From: Opitutaceae bacterium
GTDB taxonomy: Bacteria; Verrucomicrobiota; Verrucomicrobiia; Opitutales; Opitutaceae
Reading direction: 5' to 3'
NCBI GenBank assembly: GCA_005787865.1
Contig: SXZN01000198.1
Location: 1 to 6,033 of the forward strand
Length of the DNA: 6,033 nt
A model generated the notes under the pieces. It ran no database searches. It worked only from the letters and a program-made list of their open reading frames with translations, and was not told where the DNA came from. Shown here one piece after another: positions 1 to 6,033 of this stretch. The translations under genes were made by a program, and so were the position numbers. Within the stretch, counting starts at the first letter, position 1. Each line of letters begins with the position of its first letter.

Positions 1-361
1 CGACGGCGCCATCGCGCGCCGCTAAATTATAGAGAGCGCCATGCGGTTTTACGTGCCTGACCGTGCCCCCACTTTGTGCGGCTAGCGTTTGGAGCAACTG
101 CGTCTGCGTCAGTACCAACGAGTGAATTTCATTTAAACCCAAGGCTATTTCGCGTCGGCCAAAATTAATTCGATCGGCAAATCCCGGGTGGGCTCCGATG
201 GCGACGCCCTGTTTTTGAGCCAGCGCGATGGTGGCGCGCATGGTCGCTTCGTCACCAGCGTGTGCCCCGCAGGCGATATTTACCGAAGTAATCAGCGGCA
301 GCAGCCCGGCATCCTGACCGGCGCCTTCCCCGAGATCACAATTTAAATCAATGCGGCGCAC
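1..361 (-). CDS. pxpA: 5-oxoprolinase subunit A (LamB/YcsF family), 5' part, cut by the left edge
   Basis: Subunit A of the ATP-dependent prokaryotic 5-oxoprolinase, a cytoplasmic enzyme that opens 5-oxoproline to glutamate together with PxpB and PxpC. The visible 120 residues begin MRRIDLNCDLGEG and continue with NIACGAHAGD (about residues 28-37), AIGAHPGF (54-61), NFGRREI (65-71) and VRHVKPHGALYN (101-112). These are the signature blocks of the LamB/YcsF family, in the usual order. Family members are about 250 residues long, so roughly the second half lies beyond position 1. The start is GTG at 361-359: the in-frame codons upstream are AAC, TAC and then TAA, which is the pxpC stop, so no earlier start is possible. 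Only six bases separate the pxpC stop from this GTG, which points to co-transcription and probably translational coupling. I see no clear Shine-Dalgarno sequence. Family assignment is very secure; the GTG start is an inference but almost forced. Confidence 0.95.
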   Translation of the reverse strand, partial: MRRIDLNCDLGEGAGQDAGLLPLITSVNIACGAHAGDEATMRATIALAQKQGVAIGAHPGFADRINFGRREIALGLNEIHSLVLTQTQLLQTLAAQSGGTVRHVKPHGALYNLAARDGAV

Positions 362-367
362 GTTGTA

Positions 368-1357
368 TTAAGCCAGCAGTCGACTTAGCCCCAGCCGCAC
401 GCGCGTCAGGTCGCGGGCTTGCGCCAGGAGTAAGTCCTGCGCGCCCACGACAGAAATTTCCTCAAAGCGGATGGGATCACCGGGGCGAAGTTGTGTGAAA
501 TGGCGCAGATCTACGGCGGCGACAGCCGCTAAGCGCGGATATCCGCCAACCGATTGCCGACTCGGCAGCAAGACAATGGGTTGGCCCGCTGGTGGCACCT
601 GAACTATCCCCGCATTGACCGCGGAAGAAATCATTTCGCGCGGTTGCGCGAGGGCCAAGCCGGGGCCCTTGAGCCGCACGCCCATCCGGTCAGCGTCTTT
701 GGTGGCCACCCACGTTGCTTGAAAAAACGCCTGCTGCGCTGGTTCCGTAAACCACTCCCACTCGGGCCCCCGCATCGCGCGGACCACGCCAACTCGTGCG
801 GGGCGGCCGATGGTGTCGGGCCTGACGCTCCACGTCGTTGCCCGTTGGTTGCTGGCGAGTAGTTTCTCTAAAACCTGCTGAGACCACTCGGAGGGGTGTC
901 CGCAGGATAATCGGTCAGCGCCTTGCAAGGCTCGTCCCGCCAAGCCGCCCAGACCTGCCCGCCGATAAGTGCTGCGACTGCCCATAACCAACGGCACATC
1001 AATCCCGCCAGCGATGGCCAGCCAAGCCCTGAGGCCATGGCGCGCCAAGCCGAAGCGGAGAATATCGCCCGCGGCTACCCGCACGGGACGATCACGCGGA
1101 CAAGGTTCGCCATTAATCTGCGCATCAAAATCAGCCCCGCACCACGCAACCAATGTGCTTCGCGAAAAACTCAACGTGGGGCCAGTCTGCGCCATCTCTA
1201 AGACCGCCGCATTTTCCTCATTGCCAACGAGCAAATTGGCCGTGCGCGCGGCCAGAGCATCCAAGGCGCCGCCAACGACCACGCCATATTGCTGATAACC
1301 GGGCCGACCCAAATCTTGCACCGTCGTCAACAAACCCGGTTGTTGCGCCGTGATCAA
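368..1357 (-). CDS. pxpC: 5-oxoprolinase subunit C (KipA / biotin-dependent carboxyltransferase-like family)
   Basis: Subunit C of the prokaryotic 5-oxoprolinase, also known as KipA; many databases label the family 'biotin-dependent carboxyltransferase'. At 329 residues it has the normal length. Visible family blocks are PGLLTTVQDLGRPGY (7-21), GALDALAARTANLLVGN (30-46), AGGIDVPLVMGSRST (116-130) with GLGGLAGR following, DADRMGVRL (221-229), EMISSAVNAGIVQVP (241-255), GQPIVLLPSRQSVGGYP (258-274) and the C-terminal LRPGDPIRF (290-298). Nothing looks broken. The start is TTG at 1357-1355. It is supported by a perfect AGGAGG seven bases upstream and by the N-terminal alignment MITAQQPGLLTTVQD. 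The TTG overlaps the TGA of pxpB as TTGA, so the two genes are translationally coupled. There is no sign of the biotin carboxylase or carrier domains that the old family name implies, and the flanking pxpB and pxpA make the oxoprolinase role the best reading. Confidence 0.95.
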   Translation of the reverse strand: MITAQQPGLLTTVQDLGRPGYQQYGVVVGGALDALAARTANLLVGNEENAAVLEMAQTGPTLSFSRSTLVAWCGADFDAQINGEPCPRDRPVRVAAGDILRFGLARHGLRAWLAIAGGIDVPLVMGSRSTYRRAGLGGLAGRALQGADRLSCGHPSEWSQQVLEKLLASNQRATTWSVRPDTIGRPARVGVVRAMRGPEWEWFTEPAQQAFFQATWVATKDADRMGVRLKGPGLALAQPREMISSAVNAGIVQVPPAGQPIVLLPSRQSVGGYPRLAAVAAVDLRHFTQLRPGDPIRFEEISVVGAQDLLLAQARDLTRVRLGLSRLLA

Positions 1358-2058
1358 GCGCCGGCCTCCTGACGAAAAAATTCTTCGCGCGTGATGGCGC
1401 GAAATTTCACCCGATCGCCAGCACTAAGCAACGTCGGCGGATGCAATGCCGGACGAAATAAAGCCAGCGGAGTGCGCCCGATTAAATTCCAACCACCCGG
1501 CGTCGCGTAGGGATATATCCCCGTTTGCTGACCGCCAATCCCCACCGAACCGGCCGGCACCACCATCCGCGGCTTAGCATGACGCGGGGTCGCCAATATT
1601 TTTGGCAACCCACCGAGATACGGAAAACCGGGTGCGAAGCCGACCAAGTAAACGAGGTACTCCGTCTTGGTGTGCAGTTTAATAACCTCCGCCGGAGTAA
1701 GTTTAGCCTGTTTAGCCACGACCCCAAGATCAGGCGCAAAATCGCCTTCATAGCAGACCGGAATTTCGACGGTACAACCTTTGGTTTTCGCGGTCTTCGG
1801 TGGATTTTTTAGCCGATCCCGTAATCGATCGCTCAGCCAATCCACGATTTTGTTGGCTGGCGCGCCCGATTGCACTGCTTGAACCGGATCATAGTAAGCC
1901 GTAACCGTAGTGTAGGCCGGCACCAACTCCGTCACCCCGGGCAGCGGCTCAGCGGCCAGCGATCGCCAAGCGGACTGCACTTTTCGGTGTGTCGATTCGT
2001 CAATGGTCTGACCTAATTCGACCAGCAAGGCCTGATCGCCGAGCGGGATAATTTGCAT
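1354..2058 (-). CDS. pxpB: 5-oxoprolinase subunit B (KipI family)
   Basis: Subunit B of the 5-oxoprolinase complex, homologous to the Bacillus histidine-kinase inhibitor KipI. From the chosen start it is 234 residues, typical for the family. It opens MQIIPLGDQALLVELG, the usual KipI N-terminus. The C-terminal domain shows EVIKLHTKTEYLVYLVGFAPGFPYLGGLP (124-152), PRMVVPAGSVGIGGQQTGIYP (163-183) and TPGGWNLIGRTPLALF (186-201), all strong family blocks. Start choice: the open frame reaches back to a GTG at 2106 and also has ATGs at 2085 and 2082, which would add up to 16 residues. I prefer ATG 2058 because family homology begins exactly there, but no start has a convincing ribosome binding site. 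It is the first gene of the pxpB-pxpC-pxpA operon, the order also known from E. coli. A kinase-inhibitor role as in Bacillus is less likely because all three oxoprolinase subunits are present. Confidence 0.93.
   Translation of the reverse strand: MQIIPLGDQALLVELGQTIDESTHRKVQSAWRSLAAEPLPGVTELVPAYTTVTAYYDPVQAVQSGAPANKIVDWLSDRLRDRLKNPPKTAKTKGCTVEIPVCYEGDFAPDLGVVAKQAKLTPAEVIKLHTKTEYLVYLVGFAPGFPYLGGLPKILATPRHAKPRMVVPAGSVGIGGQQTGIYPYATPGGWNLIGRTPLALFRPALHPPTLLSAGDRVKFRAITREEFFRQEAGA
1365..1370 (-). promoter_or_regulatory. Shine-Dalgarno site fixing the TTG start of pxpC
   Basis: The minus strand reads AGGAGG here, a perfect match to the anti-Shine-Dalgarno core, with a seven-base spacer to the TTG at 1357. 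It lies inside the last codons of pxpB. This is the only textbook Shine-Dalgarno site I find ahead of a gene in the window, and it decides in favour of the rare TTG initiation codon for pxpC. Confidence 0.8.
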
Positions 2059-2200
2059 ACCCGTAAAGTAATCCAACGTCATCATTTGGCACGAAAAAAA
2101 CCCCACTACGCCTATTTTGTCATTTGCTGGCTTGGCCTTGGTAGATTATCCAGTTCGAGTTGCACTTTGGTGCTCTGTGGATTCAACCGTATCTCATAAC
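2059..2200. promoter_or_regulatory. Divergent intergenic region between pxpB and the lipoprotein gene
   Basis: The two transcription units diverge from this stretch of about 140 bases, so promoters for both are expected here. On the minus strand GATAAT (2150-2145) resembles a -10 box, but no good TTGACA-like element lies 16-18 bases upstream of it. On the plus strand TTGCAC (2160-2165) resembles a -35 box, but no -10 box sits at the right spacing. I see no clear operator palindrome. If pxpB really starts at 2106, 2085 or 2082, the region is correspondingly shorter. The call rests on gene orientation, not on a recognised promoter. Confidence 0.4.
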
Positions 2201-2863
2201 ATGAAGCTTCACCTCGTATCCCTTTCGCTGGTCCTTGCTGCGCTTCCTTTCACGGGATGTCGGGACCAGAAAATCACGGCCTACCGGGCCCCCAAAGACC
2301 CCGCGCCAGTCGTGGCCCCGGCGGCTCCCGCCCAGATGGGACCCAGCGCCACCCTCCCCGACGGGCATCCTGCCATCGGGGGCGAAGCGGCCCCAGCCAG
2401 CGCACCGGGCGCGATGACGGGGAACGTGCCGACCGCTGAAGGCATGGCTTTGCTTTGGACGGCCCCCGCTCATTGGACGGCTAAAAGCCTCGGTGCAATG
2501 CGTAAGGGGAGCTACGCTATCGCTGGTGAGACCGGAGCGGTCGGCGATTTAGCCATCACGGCTTTCCCCGGCGATACCGGAGGACTTTTCGCTAACGTCA
2601 ACCGCTGGCGTGGCCAAGTAGGACTTGAACCGATTGAGGCCGCCCAAATCGAAGCTTCCGTCCAAAATATTGAGGCGAATGGTCTGAAGATAACGATCGC
2701 CGAAGCCACCGGCCAAGCCAATGGAGTTTCCACCACCTTGCTGGGAGCCATCGTGCCCCATGAAGGCCAAACGTGGTTCTTCAAACTCATTGGTCCCGCC
2801 GCCTTGATCACCCGCGAACAAACAGCCTTTCGCGAATTCCTCTCCACCATCAAGCCCCGCTAA
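2201..2863 (+). CDS. Putative lipoprotein of unknown function, linked to cytochrome c maturation genes
   Basis: The frame encodes 220 residues from ATG 2201. The first 20 residues form a lipoprotein signal peptide: K2, a hydrophobic stretch LVSLSLVLAALPF and a lipobox FTGC with the modified cysteine at C20. Phe at -3 is less usual than Leu but acceptable. Residues about 28-78 are a low-complexity Pro/Ala-rich linker, interrupted by LPDGHPAIG (52-60). Residues about 80-220 look like one compact domain, with LLWTAPAHW near its start, ITAFPGDTGGLFANVNRWRGQVGL in the middle and GQTWFFKLIGP (189-199) near the end. The frame stays open upstream to 2117, but the extra 28 residues would bury the signal peptide, so ATG 2201 is preferred. 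The product should be anchored in a membrane facing the periplasm. Its stop is three bases before resB, so they very likely share a transcript. I do not recognise a characterised family; the end of the domain loosely recalls PsbP/Mog1-like folds, which is only a guess. Confidence 0.85.
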   Translation: MKLHLVSLSLVLAALPFTGCRDQKITAYRAPKDPAPVVAPAAPAQMGPSATLPDGHPAIGGEAAPASAPGAMTGNVPTAEGMALLWTAPAHWTAKSLGAMRKGSYAIAGETGAVGDLAITAFPGDTGGLFANVNRWRGQVGLEPIEAAQIEASVQNIEANGLKITIAEATGQANGVSTTLLGAIVPHEGQTWFFKLIGPAALITREQTAFREFLSTIKPR

Positions 2864-2866
2864 GCC

Positions 2867-4024
2867 ATGCCCGACTTCGTTCGTCTGCTGCGCGATTTCT
2901 TTGTTTCCATCCGTCTGACCGTTGTCCTGCTGGTGATATCGATCATCTTGGTCTTCGCCGCGACGCTAGCCCAGGTGGACCTAGGCGTTTGGGGGGTGCA
3001 GCAAAAATATTTCCATTCGTTTTTTGTGATGCAGGAAATTCCGCGCACCGGCATTACGGTCCCCGCCTTTCCGGGTGGTTACCTGATCGGTGGTTTGCTC
3101 CTGATCAATCTACTCGCGGCCCATATTTATCGCTTCAAGCTTGAGTGGCGGAAATCAGGAATTCAGCTCACCCATGCCGGTTTGATTCTGCTGCTGGTGG
3201 GCGAGTTGCTAACGGGTTTACTGGCTGAGGAAAGTTTCATGCGCATCGATGAAGGGCAGACGAAACATTACTCAGAAAGCTATCGGCAGTATGAATTGGC
3301 GCTGCTGGATCTGACGAATCCAGCGTACAATGATGTCGTCGCGATTCCCCAGACGGTGCTGGCGAAAACTGGCACGATTCAACACCCCCAGTTGCCGTTT
3401 CAGGTAAAAATTAAGGACTACTATCCGAACGCCTCCCTGCAACGGCGCTCGCCGGCACCGGGCACGCCACCCGCGCGAGCAACGGCGGGAATCGGACCGA
3501 ATATCACTGCTATCCCCCTGCCCTTAAACCCGAAAGAAAGTGAAGGCAATTTACCCGTGACTTTTGTCGAGCTCATCGGCGCGGAGGGTTCGCTCGGCAC
3601 TTGGTTGGTGTCACCCGCGCTCAGCCAACCGCAGACGGTGGTCTATCAAGGCCGTACCTGGGAACTCACCCTCCGCCAGCATCGCTATTACCAAACCCAC
3701 ACCGTCAAGCTGCTCAATTTCACCCATGAGAAATATGCGGGCACCGATATTCCAAAAAACTTTGCCAGCCGCATCCAGCTCACCACGGAAAATAAAAGCG
3801 AGGACCGCGAGATACTCATCTACATGAACAACCCCCTGCGCTATGCGGGCCTCACTTATTTTCAAGCCGGCTTTGAAAACAATGATCGTACTTCGATTCT
3901 GCAAGTCGTGCGCAACCCTAATTGGATTCTGCCCTACGTTGCCTGTCTGCTGCTGGGTTTTGGCCTCATCGTTCAATTCGGCATCCACCTCGTCAGTTTC
4001 TCCCGCAAACGCGCCACCACCTGA
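2867..4024 (+). CDS. resB: Cytochrome c biogenesis protein ResB (CcsB/Ccs1-like)
   Basis: Membrane half of the System II cytochrome c synthetase, which works with CcsA to pass haem to the outer face of the membrane and attach it to apocytochrome c. Its 385 residues give three N-terminal membrane segments (about 15-37, 70-89 and 100-120), a large extracytoplasmic domain (about 121-350) and a final membrane segment (353-376) ending in a basic cytoplasmic tail. Family marks are VWGVQQKYFHSFFV (41-54), INLLAAHIYRFK (80-91), the domain block FTHEKYAGTDIPKNFASRI (285-303), then IYMNNPLRYAGLTYFQAGF (318-336) and ILQVVRNPNW (344-353). H86 in the second membrane segment sits where the haem-ligating membrane histidine of ResB proteins is expected. 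The protein is clearly shorter than classical ResB proteins of about 450-550 residues, but looks complete. ATG 2867 lies three bases after the lipoprotein stop, with no obvious ribosome binding site. Membrane limits are estimated by eye. Confidence 0.93.
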   Translation: MPDFVRLLRDFFVSIRLTVVLLVISIILVFAATLAQVDLGVWGVQQKYFHSFFVMQEIPRTGITVPAFPGGYLIGGLLLINLLAAHIYRFKLEWRKSGIQLTHAGLILLLVGELLTGLLAEESFMRIDEGQTKHYSESYRQYELALLDLTNPAYNDVVAIPQTVLAKTGTIQHPQLPFQVKIKDYYPNASLQRRSPAPGTPPARATAGIGPNITAIPLPLNPKESEGNLPVTFVELIGAEGSLGTWLVSPALSQPQTVVYQGRTWELTLRQHRYYQTHTVKLLNFTHEKYAGTDIPKNFASRIQLTTENKSEDREILIYMNNPLRYAGLTYFQAGFENNDRTSILQVVRNPNWILPYVACLLLGFGLIVQFGIHLVSFSRKRATT

Positions 4025-4119
4025 ATCAAATCCAACGAGCACTCCCAGTAGGCTTGGCCGTTCAATTGCGAATTCACCCCATCTGACCTTCTTTTTTCCG
4101 CGGCCGCCGCGTTAAATGC
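4025..4119 (+). other. Gap between resB and ccsA with a GC-rich hairpin just before the ccsA start
   Basis: This 95-base stretch holds no gene. Near its end are a run of six T (4092-4097) and then an inverted repeat, CGCGG (4099-4103) and CCGCG (4107-4111), with a three-base loop, ending eight bases before the ccsA ATG. It could fold in the leader where a ribosome binding site would normally lie. No U-tract follows the stem on either strand, so it does not look like an intrinsic terminator. I see no convincing promoter, and ccsA is probably read through from resB. Confidence 0.45.
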
Positions 4120-6033
4120 ATGAAAAAATATCTTCCTTTTATCGTCCTGTCGCTGGGCGTGGCTTTTGTCTTCACCACCCTGCGCGTACCCGAGCCACCG
4201 CCGGGGTCCTTTGACCTCAGCGGTTTCGGTCGGCTCCCCGTGCTCGTCAATGGCCGCCTCAAGCCGCTCGATACCGTGGCCCGCACTTCACTCTTGGCTA
4301 TGCAGGGGCGTCAACGCGTCAGCACGCCGGAAATCAGCCAAGCTTTTGTCCAATCACCGATCGAATGGTTAACGGATGTCTTATTCGCTCCGAATAAAGC
4401 CGACACTTATCCCGTTTTCAAAATCGAATCAAACGAAGTCCTCGATGTTGTAGGCTTCAGCGCCGCTGATACGAAAATCCAATACGACAGTAATGCCAAG
4501 CGATTCATGGCCGTGCTCGGCTTCCTGCCTTCGAGCAAGTCGCGCTTTTCCTTCCAGCAGCTCCAACCCAAGCTCGCGGAAATCGAACGCCAGGCGCAGC
4601 TCGCGGAAGCAGTTGAGCCCGCGATCCGCACCCCTTTTCAAAAACAAATCGCGCATCTGCGCGAGGTGATGGTTTTGTATCAACGCCTCAAGCACAGCCT
4701 ACAATTACCGGATAGCCCTAGCTTCCTCACAGAAGTAACCACTTTTCAAAATGCCCTCCCCGCCGGGGTCGCGGCCGTGCGCGCTCGACAAAAAGGGGAA
4801 GCGCACGATGAGCCGGCCTTCAAGGCCATGCTCGAAATGGCGCGCCGCTACGAGATCATGGAAAAATTCGCTTATCTCCTCGCGATCCCACCCGCCGATA
4901 ATGAGCCCAACCTCACCGCGTGGTCTAATACAGGCCAAGCTCTGCTCGAAACTTTTGCCACCGGCAGCGTCAACCCCACGGTTATGGCGTACGCCACGCT
5001 CGGTCATACCTGGCGGGCCGGCCAAGCCGCGCAGTTCAATGAAATCGTGCAGCTTTACCGCACCCAACTCGCCAAGCGCTTCACCACTCCCCTAGAAAAA
5101 AGCGACCTCGAGACGCGTTTCAATGCGGCCGAACCTTTCTATAGCTCGATGACGCTTTATGCCTACGCCTTCCTGCTCGCCATTTTCTCGTGGCTCAAAT
5201 GGCCCGAGGCTTTGGGACGCAGCGCATATTATCTCGTACTCATTGCCTTCACTTTGACCACCGCAGGCATCCTGACCCGGATGTGGCTCGAGGGCCGACC
5301 GCCCGTGACCAATCTTTACTCTTCGGCCCTCTTTGTCGGCTGGGGTTCAGTCGGCCTGTGTTTAATTTTAGAAAAAATTTACCGCAATGCCATCGGCTCG
5401 GTGGCGGCGGGCATGATCGGTTTCGCTACCCTGCTGATTGCCCATCATCTGTCACTCACTGGCGATACGCTCGAAATGATGCGCGCCGTACTCGATTCTA
5501 ATTTTTGGCTCGCGACGCACGTGGTGGTCGTGACCGCTGGGTACGCCGCCACTTTTCTTGCTGGTTTCCTTGCGATTATTTATGTCGTGCGCGGCTTGTT
5601 TACTAAATCCCTCGATACCGTAACCGCTGATGCCCTCACCCGCATGGTCTACGGCATCGTCTGCTTCGCCACGCTCTTCAGCCTCATCGGCACGGTACTC
5701 GGCGGCATCTGGGCCGACCAATCGTGGGGCCGCTTCTGGGGCTGGGATCCCAAAGAAAATGGCGCCCTCATGATTGTAATCTGGAATGCCGTAATTCTGC
5801 ACTGTCGCTGGGGCGGTCTCGTGAAACAGCGGGGACTTATGTCGCTCGCCATCTTTGGCAACATCATCACGAGCTGGAGCTGGTTCGGCGTCAACATGCT
5901 CGGCGTCGGTCTCCATTCCTACGGCTTCATGGACTCCGCCTTTGTCTGGATCGTCGCCTTCGCGAGCAGTCAACTCGTCATCATTGGCCTCGCCTCCCTG
6001 CCGCTCAATCTTTGGCGCAGCTTCCGTACTCAG
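4120..6033 (+). CDS. ccsA: Cytochrome c biogenesis protein CcsA (ResC-like) with long N-terminal extension, open at the right edge
   Basis: Haem-handling partner of ResB in System II cytochrome c synthetase. The frame is open from ATG 4120 to the end of the window, 638 codons without a stop. A TGA lies upstream at 4084 and no other usual start follows it. Residues about 5-20 form a membrane anchor. Residues about 30-340 are mostly extracytoplasmic and include VNGRLKPLDTVARTSLLAMQGRQ (43-65) and SPIEWLTDVLF (79-89), plus a charged helical stretch near 145-195. From about 340 on comes a full CcsA membrane domain with about eight further segments. It carries the tryptophan-rich WWD signature WADQSWGRFWGWDPKEN (531-547). 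H467 before the signature, H599 after it, and H561 in a membrane segment match the external and membrane haem ligands known for CcsBA. Classical CcsA proteins have about 320 residues; the extension roughly doubles this. The C-terminus is probably only slightly beyond the window. No clear Shine-Dalgarno sequence precedes the start. Confidence 0.93.
   Translation, partial: MKKYLPFIVLSLGVAFVFTTLRVPEPPPGSFDLSGFGRLPVLVNGRLKPLDTVARTSLLAMQGRQRVSTPEISQAFVQSPIEWLTDVLFAPNKADTYPVFKIESNEVLDVVGFSAADTKIQYDSNAKRFMAVLGFLPSSKSRFSFQQLQPKLAEIERQAQLAEAVEPAIRTPFQKQIAHLREVMVLYQRLKHSLQLPDSPSFLTEVTTFQNALPAGVAAVRARQKGEAHDEPAFKAMLEMARRYEIMEKFAYLLAIPPADNEPNLTAWSNTGQALLETFATGSVNPTVMAYATLGHTWRAGQAAQFNEIVQLYRTQLAKRFTTPLEKSDLETRFNAAEPFYSSMTLYAYAFLLAIFSWLKWPEALGRSAYYLVLIAFTLTTAGILTRMWLEGRPPVTNLYSSALFVGWGSVGLCLILEKIYRNAIGSVAAGMIGFATLLIAHHLSLTGDTLEMMRAVLDSNFWLATHVVVVTAGYAATFLAGFLAIIYVVRGLFTKSLDTVTADALTRMVYGIVCFATLFSLIGTVLGGIWADQSWGRFWGWDPKENGALMIVIWNAVILHCRWGGLVKQRGLMSLAIFGNIITSWSWFGVNMLGVGLHSYGFMDSAFVWIVAFASSQLVIIGLASLPLNLWRSFRTQ

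Noticed and set aside
554..1353. Several plus-strand open frames (554-862, 923-1201, 969-1295, 1153-1353)
   Set aside because: All are antisense to pxpC, whose protein is clearly conserved along its whole length. The translations are rich in R, P and H and show no domain.
2117..2200. Extended start for the lipoprotein at 2117
   Set aside because: It would place 28 residues ahead of a clear lipoprotein signal peptide, which has to be N-terminal. It would also use up most of the divergent promoter region.
2773..3144. Plus-strand open frame bridging the lipoprotein and resB genes
   Set aside because: It overlaps the conserved end of the lipoprotein and the first membrane segments of ResB in another frame, and the translation looks random.
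3611..4042. Minus-strand open frame of about 143 codons
   Set aside because: It is antisense to the conserved C-terminal part of ResB, with no recognisable motif.
4092..4111. Intrinsic terminator after resB
   Set aside because: The T run comes before the stem on the plus strand, and on the minus strand the stem is followed by A, not T. Neither direction gives a stem followed by a U-tract.
5452..5973. Minus-strand open frame of about 173 codons
   Set aside because: It lies wholly antisense to the conserved CcsA membrane domain, including the WWD signature. Its charged, repetitive composition is what the reverse strand of this codon pattern gives. No recognisable protein.
1..6033. Mobile element, CRISPR array, defence system, tRNA or rRNA
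   Set aside because: The window is almost fully packed with recognisable metabolic and cytochrome-maturation genes. I saw no direct repeats, transposase, terminal inverted repeats or RNA-gene signatures on either strand.

Overview
The window looks like ordinary chromosomal sequence from a moderately GC-rich Gram-negative bacterium. I lean towards the Verrucomicrobiota or the wider PVC group. The reasons are a System II (ResB/CcsA) cytochrome c maturation cluster, a CcsA with a long N-terminal extracytoplasmic region carrying a GRLKPLDT-type motif, a lipoprotein gene next to it, and few recognisable Shine-Dalgarno sites. This placement is an impression from protein style, not the result of a search. 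I see no mobile elements, RNA genes, CRISPR arrays or notable repeats.

Left part (1-2058, minus strand): an operon for the prokaryotic 5-oxoprolinase, transcribed right to left as pxpB, pxpC, pxpA. pxpB and pxpC overlap by four bases (TTGA), and pxpC starts with TTG behind a perfect AGGAGG. pxpA begins with GTG nine bases after the first base of the pxpC stop codon and runs off the left edge, so only its first 120 residues are visible. Together the three proteins would hydrolyse 5-oxoproline (pyroglutamate) to glutamate at the expense of ATP, clearing a damage product of glutamine and of N-terminal peptide processing.

Middle (2059-2200): a divergent intergenic region of about 140 bases that should hold promoters for both directions. 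No convincing sigma-70 promoter stands out.

Right part (2201-6033, plus strand): a lipoprotein gene of unknown function, resB three bases behind it, then a 95-base gap with a GC-rich hairpin, then ccsA, which is still open at the right edge. ResB and CcsA form the membrane complex that carries haem across the cytoplasmic membrane and attaches it to CXXCH motifs of apocytochromes c. The histidines expected for haem handling are present: one in the second membrane segment of ResB and three in the CcsA part. The lipoprotein is probably co-transcribed and is the only protein in the window whose function cannot be guessed from its family, so it is the best candidate for something undescribed. Otherwise the region is well explained by known families.
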